The notes under the pieces are model-generated. The model made no database searches, was not told the DNA's origin, and worked only from the letters and a program-made list of their open reading frames with translations. 64,000 bases of DNA, taken from contig CAWINT010000013.1 of assembly GCA_963837515.1 (NCBI GenBank), positions 248,001-312,000 of the forward strand, given 5' to 3'. Position 1 is the stretch's first letter. Each line of letters begins with the position of its first letter. Positions 50,555 through 58,597 of this stretch are shown in pieces. The position numbers and the translations under genes are program-made. This DNA is from RYN-230 sp963837515 (GTDB taxonomy: Bacteria; Actinomycetota; Actinomycetes; Streptosporangiales; Streptosporangiaceae).

Positions 50555-50623
50555 GACCGGGTCCCTTCTCGATCCGAGGTTCGTGCTTCCGGCACCGCAC
50601 GAAGTCGGCGATGCCGGCCTGCT

Positions 50624-52021
50624 CTAGCGCTTGCCTGAGCGCCGGCTCCGAGACTGGCGCACCGGCTGCTGCCTGACGATCCTAGTCTCGGCTTCGGGTT
50701 CCGGTGCGGGCTCGGCCTCGCCACGTCCCTTGACCAGCCGGCGCAGTGGGTTGGTGCCGTTGGTGGTGGACCCGTCGGACTTGCCGTTCCGCGCGGCCGC
50801 GCCGGCCGGCTTCGGTGCCTTGGCCGGCTTCGGTGCCTTGGCCGACTTCGACGGCTGAGAGCCGGCCGGCTTGGCCTGGCCACCGCCCGGCTGCCTGGCC
50901 GCGGGCTTGCGCAGCTGATTGATGGGCGTCCTGCCGCTCTGCCCGGACCCGCCCCGCCCGGGCGGGGTGGCGGCCTTAGCGGCGGGCGCCTGACCAGACC
51001 GGGCCGGGGCGGGCTGTCCGGCCCCTTCCCCGTCCGGCTGGAGTCCGTCCTGGGCGCCGGACTGGGCGCCGGACTGGGCCGGGTCCGCCTTGACCGCGGC
51101 CTGCTGCCGGGCGGCGGCCCGGCCCGCGGCGGTCACGGTCCCGGCCGGGTGGGCGGGTGCCCCCTTACCTGACTGCTTGGCGGACGGCTTGCCGCCCGGT
51201 GCGGCGCCCGCGGCGCCCGCGGCGGCGGCCGGAACCGGCGGCGGGAACCGCTTGAACAGCACGTACTGCTGGCCCAGCGTCCACAGGTTGGTCGTCACCC
51301 AGTACAGCACCAGGCCGAACTGCCAGTACAGGCCGGACAGCGCGAACACCGGCACCACGTACTGCATCATCTTCTGCGACGACGCCATCGGGTTGTCCGG
51401 GTCCACCTGCGGGGTCATGCCGCGCTTCATGCTCTGCCGCACGGTCATGAACGTGGTGGTCGCGCTGATCAGGACGAAGATGAAGATGACCACCCACTGG
51501 TGCGGCCCGACTCCCGGGGCGCGATACAGCGTGGGCGGGAACAGCGTGGACAGGAAGCGGTCCGCAACGGTGGCGCCGAAGATGCTCGCGTGCTGCGCAC
51601 TGTGCACCACGGCGGGGGTCAGGCCGTACTTCGGCTCGTCCAGGGAGATGGCCCGGAGCACCGCGAACAGCGCGAAGAAGACCGGGAGCTGGGCGACCAG
51701 CGGCAGGCACCCGGAGAGCGGGTTGGCCCCGTTCTCCCGGTAGAGCTTCATCGTCTCTTCGTTGAGTTTCTGCCGGTCGTTCTTGTACTTCTTCTTCAGC
51801 TCCGCCACCTGCGGCGCCAGCGCCGTCATCTTGCGGGTGGCGTGCATCTGCTTGATGAACAGCGGCACCAGCAGCAGCCGCATCAGCACCACGAGGAGGA
51901 TGATCGTCAGCGCCCAGGCCCAGCCGCTGGACGGGCCGAAGATCGCACCCAGTCCGGCATGGAGCTGCATGATCACCCAGGCGACCGCTTCATACAGCGG
52001 GTCCAGGAAGGGGATACTCAC
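50624..52021 (-). CDS. yidC: membrane protein insertase YidC
   Basis: The 465-residue protein starts SIPFLDPLYEAVAWVIMQLH and has five membrane helices of the YidC/Oxa1 family: GWAWALTIILLVVLMRLLLVPLF, CLPLVAQLPVFFALFAVLR, WVVIFIFVLISATTTFM, QYVVPVFALSGLYW and the last near TTNLWTLGQQYV. The arginine in the first core helix and NGANPLSGCLP loop are present. A disordered basic tail of about 160 residues (KAPKPAKAPKPAG) binds the ribosome. GTG 52021 overlaps the yidD stop (GTGA), which fixes the start although the frame is open upstream. Confidence 0.95.
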   Translation of the reverse strand: MSIPFLDPLYEAVAWVIMQLHAGLGAIFGPSSGWAWALTIILLVVLMRLLLVPLFIKQMHATRKMTALAPQVAELKKKYKNDRQKLNEETMKLYRENGANPLSGCLPLVAQLPVFFALFAVLRAISLDEPKYGLTPAVVHSAQHASIFGATVADRFLSTLFPPTLYRAPGVGPHQWVVIFIFVLISATTTFMTVRQSMKRGMTPQVDPDNPMASSQKMMQYVVPVFALSGLYWQFGLVLYWVTTNLWTLGQQYVLFKRFPPPVPAAAAGAAGAAPGGKPSAKQSGKGAPAHPAGTVTAAGRAAARQQAAVKADPAQSGAQSGAQDGLQPDGEGAGQPAPARSGQAPAAKAATPPGRGGSGQSGRTPINQLRKPAARQPGGGQAKPAGSQPSKSAKAPKPAKAPKPAGAAARNGKSDGSTTNGTNPLRRLVKGRGEAEPAPEPEAETRIVRQQPVRQSRSRRSGKR

Positions 52022-52344
52022 GAGCCAGCTCCTTGCGATGGGGTCAACGGCCGTCCGGCGCGACGGGGCGGCACCGGATCGTACCCGCCCGGGTGGAACG
52101 GATGGCAGCGGCCGATCCGGCACACCGCCAGCCAGGAGCCCCGCAGCGCACCGTGCACGCGAACGGCCTCCAGGGCGTACGCGCTGCACGAGGGGGCGAA
52201 CCGGCAGCGGGCACCGAGCAGCGGGCTGACGAACCGGCGGTACCCGCCGATCAGCCAGAGCAGGATGGCGGCGGCCGGTGAGAGACGAACGGTCCCGGGC
52301 GGACGGCCCGCGTCCGCCCGCAGCTCAGCAGGCGAGATGGTCAT
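52018..52344 (-). CDS. yidD: membrane protein insertion efficiency factor YidD
   Basis: The 108-residue protein has the family signature with three cysteines: GARCRFAPSCSAYALEAVRV, then GRCHPFHPGGYDPVP. It assists membrane insertion beside YidC. The N-terminal tail has one hydrophobic stretch (AAAILLWLIGGYRR). ATG 52344 overlaps the rnpA stop (ATGA), and its own stop overlaps yidC. Confidence 0.94.
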   Translation of the reverse strand: MTISPAELRADAGRPPGTVRLSPAAAILLWLIGGYRRFVSPLLGARCRFAPSCSAYALEAVRVHGALRGSWLAVCRIGRCHPFHPGGYDPVPPRRAGRPLTPSQGAGS

Positions 52345-52703
52345 CGGCTCACCGCCCTCGCCTGCCGCCGGAGCAACGTGTCGATCACCAGGTCGAGTTC
52401 GGCGGCTAGGTCCGCCTGGCGCGCGGTCCCGGCCCGCGGATTCGCGCGGACCACAAGCAGGCTACCTGCCGGCAGTGACCCGATGCGTCCACGCACCAGC
52501 TCGCGAAGCCGCCGGCGGACCTTGTTCCGGACCACCGCGCCGCCCACGGCACGGCTGACGATGAACCCGGCCCGGGCCGGCCCGGGCGCGCCGGGCTGGA
52601 CCAGCAGATGCCCGGTCAGCAGCGGCCGCCCGCTCCGGCGGCCGCCCCGCACGACAGCGGAGAACTCCTCGCGCCGCCGGATCCGGGCTGCTGCGGGAAG
52701 CAC
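52341..52703 (-). CDS. rnpA: ribonuclease P protein component
   Basis: The 120-residue basic protein shows the RnpA fold: RIRRREEFSAVVRGG at the start, FIVSRAVGGAVVRNKVRRRL with the RNR motif, and SLLVVRANPRAG. It helps the RNase P RNA mature the 5' ends of tRNAs. The GTG start at 52703 is 36 bases after rpmH. The order rpmH-rnpA-yidD-yidC-jag-rsmG is a conserved operon. Confidence 0.95.
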   Translation of the reverse strand: MLPAAARIRRREEFSAVVRGGRRSGRPLLTGHLLVQPGAPGPARAGFIVSRAVGGAVVRNKVRRRLRELVRGRIGSLPAGSLLVVRANPRAGTARQADLAAELDLVIDTLLRRQARAVSR

Positions 52704-52739
52704 GAAGGACCTCCGCTGTCCTGGGTCAAGGCAGGTGGG

Positions 52740-52877
52740 TCAGGCACTCAGCCGCGCGCGGCCCTTGTGCCGCCGCGCAGCCAGGATGGCGCGGCCGGCC
52801 CTGGTCCGCATGCGCAGCCGGAACCCGTGCGTCTTGGCCCGCCGGCGGTTGTTCGGCTGGTACGTACGCTTGCTCAC
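52740..52877 (-). CDS. rpmH: 50S ribosomal protein L34
   Basis: The 45-codon gene reads SKRTYQPNNRRRAKTHGFRL and RTRAGRAILAARRHKGRARL, almost exactly the family consensus. It starts with GTG 52877 and ends at 52740. L34 is a late-assembling large-subunit protein. It heads the rpmH-rnpA operon and is divergent from dnaA. Confidence 0.97.
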   Translation of the reverse strand: MSKRTYQPNNRRRAKTHGFRLRMRTRAGRAILAARRHKGRARLSA

Positions 52878-53011
52878 AGGAACTCCAGGTGCCGTTTACG
52901 GGGCTTGCCCGGCGCGAGCAGTAAACGCGCATGCGGGCATGACCAACGTCGAAGTGGTTGGGTCTGTTCACGTTACGCGCCCCGTCCGCCACGGGTCAAA
53001 CTGCGCCAGCC

Positions 53012-53030
53012 CCGGGGGGCGATCCCCTGG
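53012..53030. repeat. imperfect copy of the origin-region hairpin
   Basis: CCGGGGGGCGATCCCCTGG has the stem and CGA loop of the 74-bp repeats at 56.45 kb, with two changed bases, and the following GAACC is also shared. It lies in the rpmH-dnaA gap. Confidence 0.65.
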
Positions 53031-53080
53031 AACCAGAACCACCGGGTTTGCTCTCCCGGGCCGCGGCGTGGAGCCTAGGC

Positions 53081-53197
53081 TGTGGACAACACTCCGGCCC
53101 TGGGGGGGCCGGCGCACGGGAGCAGTGACGTCTACCGGCAGCACATCCGGGCCCGCCGTGCACGCCACGGCGCCCGGCGTGCACAAGCTGTGGACAA
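53081..53197. promoter_or_regulatory. two perfect DnaA boxes upstream of dnaA
   Basis: TGTGGACAA is present at 53081-53089 and 53189-53197, both on the + strand in the 362-base rpmH-dnaA gap. They are the best DnaA boxes around the origin and probably serve dnaA autoregulation and perhaps replication. The remaining part of the gap must hold the divergent promoters of rpmH and dnaA, which I cannot place with certainty. Confidence 0.7.
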
Positions 53198-53239
53198 AGC
53201 TGTTGATCACAAGTGGGGGGCGCGAGGGGTGAACAAGAC

Positions 53240-54880
53240 GTGAGCGAGACTGACCTCGCGGAGGTGTGGGCCAGATCCCTCGACGAGCTGGCCACTATGC
53301 AGATCGAACCGCATCAGCGGGCCTGGCTCCGGCTCACCCGGCCACTCGGCCTGGTAGAGAACACGGCACTGATCGCCACGCCGAACGAGTTCGTCAAGGA
53401 ACAGCTGGAGACGCGGCTGCGCGCCCTCATCACCCACGCGCTGTCCCGGGAACTGGGCCGCAGCATCCAGCTGGCAGTGACGGTGGATCCCACCGCCATC
53501 GCCGCGGCGGGTGGCTATCCGGCGGCGGCCGGCGACGGCACGGCGCCGCACCGCGACCACCAGACCGCGGTCCCAGGACCACTGGGCGCCGTACCGGGAC
53601 CGCTCGGCGGGGGCAGCCCGGACGGCGGCCACCCGGCCATGGGGCCGCCCTTCGACGGCGCGGCCGGCGACGCCCAGGTGCCGGACGGCCACCGGCCCGA
53701 TGGGGCCTACCCGCCGCACCTGCCCGGGGCCCCGCTGCCGGGCACGGCCAACGGTTCCGGGCCGTTCGATCCGCTCGGCGGCCGGCCGCACCACGCGGGC
53801 GGGTCGGCCGGGCCGCCGCCGGGGGCAGCACCACGGCCGACCCAGGCCCGGCTCAACCCCAAGTACACCTTCGAGACGTTCGTCATCGGCTCCAGCAACC
53901 GGTTCGCGCACGCCGCGGCGGTCGCGGTGGCCGAGGCCCCGGCCAAGGCCTACAACCCGCTGTTCGTCTACGGCGACTCCGGGCTGGGCAAGACTCATCT
54001 GCTGCACGCGATCGGCCATTACGCGCAGAGCCTTTACCACGGGGTCAAGGTCCGGTATGTCAGCTCCGAAGAGTTCACCAACGATTTCATCAACATGATC
54101 CGGGACGGCAAGCAGGACGGCTTCCGCCGCCGCTACCGGGACGTGGACGTGCTGCTGGTCAACGACATCCAGTTCCTGGAGAACAAGGAAGGAACGCAGG
54201 AGGAGTTCTTCCACACCTTCAATACCTTGCATAACGCCAGCAAGCAGATAGTGATCTCCAGCGACCGGGCCCCCAAGCGGCTGGTCACGCTGGAGGACCG
54301 GCTGCGCAGCCGGTTCGAGTGGGGGCTGATCACCGACGTGCAGCCGCCGGAGCTGGAGACCCGGATCGCCATTCTGCGCAAGAAGGCGGTCCAGGAAGGG
54401 CTCAATGCGCCGCCCGAGGCGCTGGAGTACATCGCCAGCCGGATCTCCACGAACATCCGGGAGCTGGAAGGCGCCCTGATCCGGGTGACCGCCTTCGCCA
54501 GCCTCAACCGCCAGTCGGTCGACCTGCAGCTGGCCGAGATCGTGCTGAAGGATCTGATCCCCGAGGCCCAGGGCCCGGAGATCACCGCCGCCACGATCAT
54601 GGGGCAGACGGCGTCCTACTTCGGGCTGTCCATCGACGACCTGTGCGGGACGTCCCGGTCACGGGTGCTGGTGACGGCCCGGCAGATCGCGATGTACCTG
54701 TGCCGGGAGCTCACCGACCTGTCGCTGCCCAAGATCGGCCAGCAGTTCGGCGGCCGCGACCACACCACGGTGATGCACGCCGATCGGAAGATCCGCAACC
54801 TGATGGCTGAGCGCCGGTCGATCTACAACCAGGTAACGGAACTTACCAACCGGATCAAACAGCAGGCGCGGTCCGGGTGA
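53240..54880 (+). CDS. dnaA: chromosomal replication initiator protein DnaA
   Basis: The 546-residue protein has domain I (residues 1-90, EVWARSLDEL), a long glycine/proline/histidine-rich domain II linker (about 100-220), the AAA+ domain III (Walker A GDSGLGKTHLLHA, Walker B LLVNDIQFL) and domain IV with the box-recognition GGRDHTTVMHADRKIRNL. It melts oriC and loads DnaB. GTG 53240 has GAGGGG upstream and gives a normal N-terminus; an in-frame start at 53213 would add nine residues over the box region. Confidence 0.97.
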   Translation: MSETDLAEVWARSLDELATMQIEPHQRAWLRLTRPLGLVENTALIATPNEFVKEQLETRLRALITHALSRELGRSIQLAVTVDPTAIAAAGGYPAAAGDGTAPHRDHQTAVPGPLGAVPGPLGGGSPDGGHPAMGPPFDGAAGDAQVPDGHRPDGAYPPHLPGAPLPGTANGSGPFDPLGGRPHHAGGSAGPPPGAAPRPTQARLNPKYTFETFVIGSSNRFAHAAAVAVAEAPAKAYNPLFVYGDSGLGKTHLLHAIGHYAQSLYHGVKVRYVSSEEFTNDFINMIRDGKQDGFRRRYRDVDVLLVNDIQFLENKEGTQEEFFHTFNTLHNASKQIVISSDRAPKRLVTLEDRLRSRFEWGLITDVQPPELETRIAILRKKAVQEGLNAPPEALEYIASRISTNIRELEGALIRVTAFASLNRQSVDLQLAEIVLKDLIPEAQGPEITAATIMGQTASYFGLSIDDLCGTSRSRVLVTARQIAMYLCRELTDLSLPKIGQQFGGRDHTTVMHADRKIRNLMAERRSIYNQVTELTNRIKQQARSG

Positions 54881-55313
54881 ACGGGCACAGAACAGTGCTG
54901 GCCGTCACAATCAGTACACACAGGCTGTGGAAATCTCTGTGGATGGCCTTGGGACCAACGGGGGACAACGCGGCCATAGCGGTGGGCAGCCGCGGGAAAG
55001 GCGGGCGGGCGGCGGCCGCCGCCCCCAGGCGATCCCCGGCCGGCCGCGCATCGCGCACACCGGCTGTGGACGCGGATTCCGGCACTGAGCTGGGACGACA
55101 CCCGCTGTCCCCAGCGTCCACCGGCCCTATTACGACTACGTTCTTCTATCTAGAAGAGAACCTAATCAAGCAACAGGCGGTTGGGCACGTGCCGGGCCGG
55201 ACCGCCCGCGACGGGAAAACCAGATCTGCTCAGCGGGAGCTATACCCGCGCCGAGGGCAGCTTGAAACCGGTCTCGCCGCGGGCGGACCAGGGAGAAGGG
55301 GAGGCGGCTTCCG
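54881..55313. other. probable oriC region (dnaA-dnaN gap) with weak DnaA boxes
   Basis: The 433-base gap between dnaA and dnaN is the expected place of the origin. Boxes are degenerate: TGTGGAAAT (54926-54934), TGTGGATGG (54938-54946, twelve bases later) and TGTGGACGC (55065-55073). An AT-rich stretch at 55126-55172, which includes TTCTATCTAGAA inside a larger inverted repeat (55140-55161), could be the unwinding element or the dnaN promoter. Streptomyces origins have many more boxes, so this one is compact or partly located upstream of dnaA. Confidence 0.65.
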
Positions 55314-56447
55314 GTGAAGATCCAGGTGGAACGCGACGTGCTGGCGGAGGCCGTGGCCTGGACGGCCCGCGCACTGCCGGCCCGGCCCGCCGTCCCGGTG
55401 CTGGCGGGGATCCGGCTGCAGGCGGCCGAGAACCTGACCCTGTCCAGTTTCGACTATGACGTGTCCGCCCAGGCCCGGCTCCCGGTGCTGACCGAGGAGG
55501 AAGGCGAGGCGCTGGTGTCCGGGCGGCTGCTGGCGGAGATCACCCGCAGCCTGCCGGCCCGGCCGGTGGACATCCACGCCGACGGCGGCCGCGCCACGCT
55601 GATCTGTGGCAGCGCCACGTTCACCCTGCTCACGATGCCGGCCGAGGATTACCCGTCGCTGCCGGAGATGCCGGCCGCCGCCGGGTCGATCGGCAGCGAC
55701 GCGTTCGCCTCGGCGGTGAGCCAGTCGGCCACCGCGGCCGGCCGCGACGACACGCTGCCCGCGCTGACCGGGGTGCGGATCGAGATCGAGGGCGACACGC
55801 TGACCCTGGTCTCCACCGACCGGTACCGGCTCGCCGTCCGGGAGCTGCGCTGGACCCCGACCCGGCCGGACCTGTCCGCCGCGGTCCTGGTCCCGGCCCG
55901 GGCCCTGGCCGACACCGCTCGCGCGCTGACCACCGGGGCGGAGGTGTCCATCGCGCTGGCGCTGCCGGGCGAGGAGGGCGCCGGCGGTGAGGGGATGATC
56001 GGGTTCGAGGGCGGTGGCCGCCGCACCACCACCCGGCTGCTCGGCGGGGACTTCCCGCGCTACCAGTCGCTGCTGCCCAAGCAGATCAACGCGGTCGCCG
56101 AACTGGCCACCGCGTCCTTCGCCGAGGCGGTCAAGCGGGTCGCCCTGGTCGCCGAGCGGAACACCGCCGTCCGGCTGTCGTTCGCCCCCGGCCAGCTGGT
56201 ACTCGAGGCGGGTACGGGTGACGAGGCACAGGCCACGGAGGTCATCGACGCCAGCTTCGAGGGCGAGGACATCCAGATTGCGTTCAACCCGGGCTACCTG
56301 CTGGACGGGCTGACCGCGCTGGACTCCGACGTCGCCCGGGTCTCGTTCACCGAGCCGGGCAAGCCCGCGCTGATCACCGGCAAGCCGGCCCCCGACGAGC
56401 AGCCCGACTACCGCTACCTGCTCATGCCCATCCGCCTCGGTGGATGA
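55314..56447 (+). CDS. dnaN: DNA polymerase III subunit beta (sliding clamp)
   Basis: The 377-residue protein is built from three similar domains. Landmarks are TLPALTGVRIEIEGDTLTLV (start of domain 2), STDRYRLAVRELRW, and the C-terminal YRYLLMPIRLGG, part of the partner-binding pocket. Two clamp subunits ring the DNA and hold the polymerase. The GTG start has GGGGAGG about ten bases upstream. Confidence 0.97.
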   Translation: MKIQVERDVLAEAVAWTARALPARPAVPVLAGIRLQAAENLTLSSFDYDVSAQARLPVLTEEEGEALVSGRLLAEITRSLPARPVDIHADGGRATLICGSATFTLLTMPAEDYPSLPEMPAAAGSIGSDAFASAVSQSATAAGRDDTLPALTGVRIEIEGDTLTLVSTDRYRLAVRELRWTPTRPDLSAAVLVPARALADTARALTTGAEVSIALALPGEEGAGGEGMIGFEGGGRRTTTRLLGGDFPRYQSLLPKQINAVAELATASFAEAVKRVALVAERNTAVRLSFAPGQLVLEAGTGDEAQATEVIDASFEGEDIQIAFNPGYLLDGLTALDSDVARVSFTEPGKPALITGKPAPDEQPDYRYLLMPIRLGG

Positions 56448-56451
56448 TTAG

Positions 56452-56673
56452 GCGCTCTGCTGGCCCGGGGGGCGACCCCCCGGAACCCCCCGCGCATTCG
56501 CCGGCTCGGTGAGGACACGCCTGCGGCGCTCTGCTGGCCCGGGGGGCGACCCCCCGGAACCCCCCGCGCATTCGCCGGCTCGGTGAGGACACGCCTGCGG
56601 CGCCCTGCTGGCCCGGGGGGCGACCCCCCGGAACCCCCCGCGCATTCGCCGGCTCGGTGAGGACACGCCTGCG
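56452..56673. repeat. three 74-bp tandem repeats with perfect hairpins
   Basis: Three copies begin at 56452, 56526 and 56600. The first two are identical as far as I can read and the third differs by one base (GCGCCC for GCGCTC). Each holds CCGGGGGG-CGA-CCCCCCGG, a perfect eight-pair stem with a three-base loop, then AACCCCCCGCG. They fill the dnaN-recF gap (261 bases). One hairpin would be a normal terminator; three in tandem are unusual next to oriC. They are not a CRISPR, because the copies adjoin with no spacers. Confidence 0.95.
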
Positions 56674-56708
56674 GCGCACCTCGCCTCGCCGGCGAATAGG
56701 CTCGGGAT

Positions 56709-57932
56709 GTGCATCTGACCCGGCTGGCGCTTACCGATTTCCGGTCCTACGCGGCCGTGGACCTGGTGCTGGACGCGGGCGTGACCACGCTGGTGGGGCA
56801 GAACGGGCAGGGCAAGACCAACCTCGTGGAGGCGGCCGGGTACGTCGCCACCCTGGGCAGTCACCGGGTCAGCAGCGAAGCGCCGCTGGTCCGGCAGGGG
56901 GCGGACCGGGCCATCCTGCGGGCCGCGATCACGTCGGCCGAGCGGGACGCGCTGGTGGAGATCGAGATCAACCCCGGCCGGGCCAACCGGGCCCGGGTCA
57001 ACCGGGTCCCGGTTCCGCGTCCCCGCCAGGTGCTCGGCATCCTGCGCACGGTGCTGTTCGCCCCGGAGGACCTGGCGCTGGTCAAGGGCGACCCGGAGCA
57101 GCGCCGCCGGTACCTTGACGAGCTCCTGGTCACCGCCGCCCCGCGGTACGCGGGCGTGCGGGCCGACTACGAGCGGGTGGTGAAGCAGCGCACCGCGCTG
57201 CTCAAGTCCGCCCGGTCCGGGTCCCGGTCCTTCGCCCGCTCCGGGCGGTCCCCGGCCCGGAGCGAGCCGCCGGGCGGCGACCCGGAGCAGCCGGCCGGGC
57301 GGGGCCTGGCCGGCGCCCTCGACGCCTGGGATGAGCACCTCGTCCGCACCGGGGTGGAATTGCTCGCAGGCCGGCTGGAGCTGAGCGCGACGTTGCGCCC
57401 GCTGGTGGCCAAGGCCTACGCGGCGGTGTCGGGTGAGGACGGCGCCGCCGGGATTAACTACCGGCAGCGCGGTGTTGATACAGAGGGTGATCTGCCGGAG
57501 TTTTCCGCAGGTCACCCGGGAGAACTCAGTCATCGCGAGGTGCTCGGCGCCCGGCTCCGGGAGGCACTGACCGCCTGCCGGAACGAGGAGCTGGACCGGG
57601 GTGTCTGCCTGGTCGGCCCGCACCGTGATGATCTGGAACTCAGTATCGGCGCACTGCCCGCGCGCGGGTACGCGAGCCAGGGCGAGTCCTGGTCCATGGC
57701 GCTGGCGCTCCGCCTCGCCGCCTACGAGCTGCTGCGGTCCGACGGCGACGACCCGGTGCTGTTGCTCGACGACGTGTTCGCCGAGCTGGACGCGGCCCGC
57801 CGGGACCGGCTGGCCGGCCTGGTGGCCGGTGCCGAGCAGGTGCTGGTGACCGCGGCGGTCCCGGCCGACGTCCCGGCCCGGCTGCGCGGCGCCCGCTTCG
57901 ACGTGTCCGCTGGGGTGATCATCCGTGCCTGA
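56709..57932 (+). CDS. recF: DNA replication and repair protein RecF
   Basis: The 407-residue SMC-like ATPase starts HLTRLALTDFRSYAAVDLVL, then has Walker A GQNGQGKTN, the signature SQGESWSMALALRLAAYE and Walker B PVLLLDDVFAELD. It loads RecA at gaps with RecO and RecR. Residues 165-205 are a serine/arginine/glycine-rich insert that most RecF proteins lack. The start is GTG 56709. The stop overlaps the DUF721 gene by eight bases. Confidence 0.95.
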   Translation: MHLTRLALTDFRSYAAVDLVLDAGVTTLVGQNGQGKTNLVEAAGYVATLGSHRVSSEAPLVRQGADRAILRAAITSAERDALVEIEINPGRANRARVNRVPVPRPRQVLGILRTVLFAPEDLALVKGDPEQRRRYLDELLVTAAPRYAGVRADYERVVKQRTALLKSARSGSRSFARSGRSPARSEPPGGDPEQPAGRGLAGALDAWDEHLVRTGVELLAGRLELSATLRPLVAKAYAAVSGEDGAAGINYRQRGVDTEGDLPEFSAGHPGELSHREVLGARLREALTACRNEELDRGVCLVGPHRDDLELSIGALPARGYASQGESWSMALALRLAAYELLRSDGDDPVLLLDDVFAELDAARRDRLAGLVAGAEQVLVTAAVPADVPARLRGARFDVSAGVIIRA

Positions 57933-58494
57933 TCAGGAGGACCGCCCCGCCCCGGACGGTGCCGCCCCGGACGGTGCCGCCACTGACCCGGCTCGCCGGG
58001 CCGCTGAGGCGCTGGCCAAGGCCAAGGCGGACGCGCGGGCGCGCGGCGAGGCCCCGGCCCGGGGGCGCCCGGAGTCAGCCGGCCAGGCGGCACCGGGACC
58101 CGCCACCGCACCGGGGCGGCGGCCACGGCGGCCACGGCGTGAGGACCCGCAGCCGCTGAGCCTGGCCATCTCCGGGTTGCTCCGCGACCAGGGCTGGCAG
58201 GGCGCGGCGGCGGTCGGCTCGGTCTTCGGCCGGTGGCCGCAGATCGTCGGCGAGGACCTGGCCGCGCACACCCGGCCGGAGCGGCTGGACGGCGGGGAAT
58301 TGGTGGTGATCGCGGATTCGACCGCGTGGGCGACTCAGGTCCGGCTGCTGGCCGGCACGCTGATCCGCCGGGTCAACAGTGAACTGGGCAGTGCCACCGT
58401 CACCCGGGTGAAGGTGCGCGGTCCCGAGCAGCCGAGACGGCCCGGCGCGTGGCGGGTGCGGGGCAGCCGCGGGCCACGCGACACGTACGGCTGA
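57925..58494 (+). CDS. DUF721 (DciA-like) protein
   Basis: The 189-residue protein has a disordered N-terminal half, then the DUF721 domain (about residues 75-165): LSLAISGLLRDQGWQG, RWPQIVGEDLAAHTRPE, LVVIADSTAWATQVRLLAG. The family includes DciA, the DnaB helicase operator in bacteria that lack DnaC. This gene is in the standard recF-DUF721-gyrB order. It is probably the helicase loader partner of the DnaB encoded in this window. Confidence 0.85.
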   Translation: MPDQEDRPAPDGAAPDGAATDPARRAAEALAKAKADARARGEAPARGRPESAGQAAPGPATAPGRRPRRPRREDPQPLSLAISGLLRDQGWQGAAAVGSVFGRWPQIVGEDLAAHTRPERLDGGELVVIADSTAWATQVRLLAGTLIRRVNSELGSATVTRVKVRGPEQPRRPGAWRVRGSRGPRDTYG

Positions 58495-58519
58495 GACAGC
58501 GGGTTCTCCCAGGTAAAAT
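58492..58519 (+). promoter_or_regulatory. possible gyrB promoter
   Basis: TGAGAC at 58492-58497 and TAAAAT at 58514-58519, 16 bases apart, could form a weak -35/-10 pair. The TAAAATAAG patch stands out in GC-rich DNA and lies about 80 bases before the gyrB start. Confidence 0.4.
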
Positions 58520-58597
58520 AAGTATGTGCCCTGACGCCGCCAGGCCGGTCAGGCTTGTCGTGCTGGGCGCACTATCTCTGCCAAGAGGAGCCTGCTC

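Noticed and set aside
54958..54968. GGGGGACAACG as a DnaA box in oriC
   Set aside because: It lacks the TGTGG half of the box; counted only as background.
56452..56673. CRISPR array
   Set aside because: The 74-base units adjoin directly with no variable spacers, and no cas genes are present.
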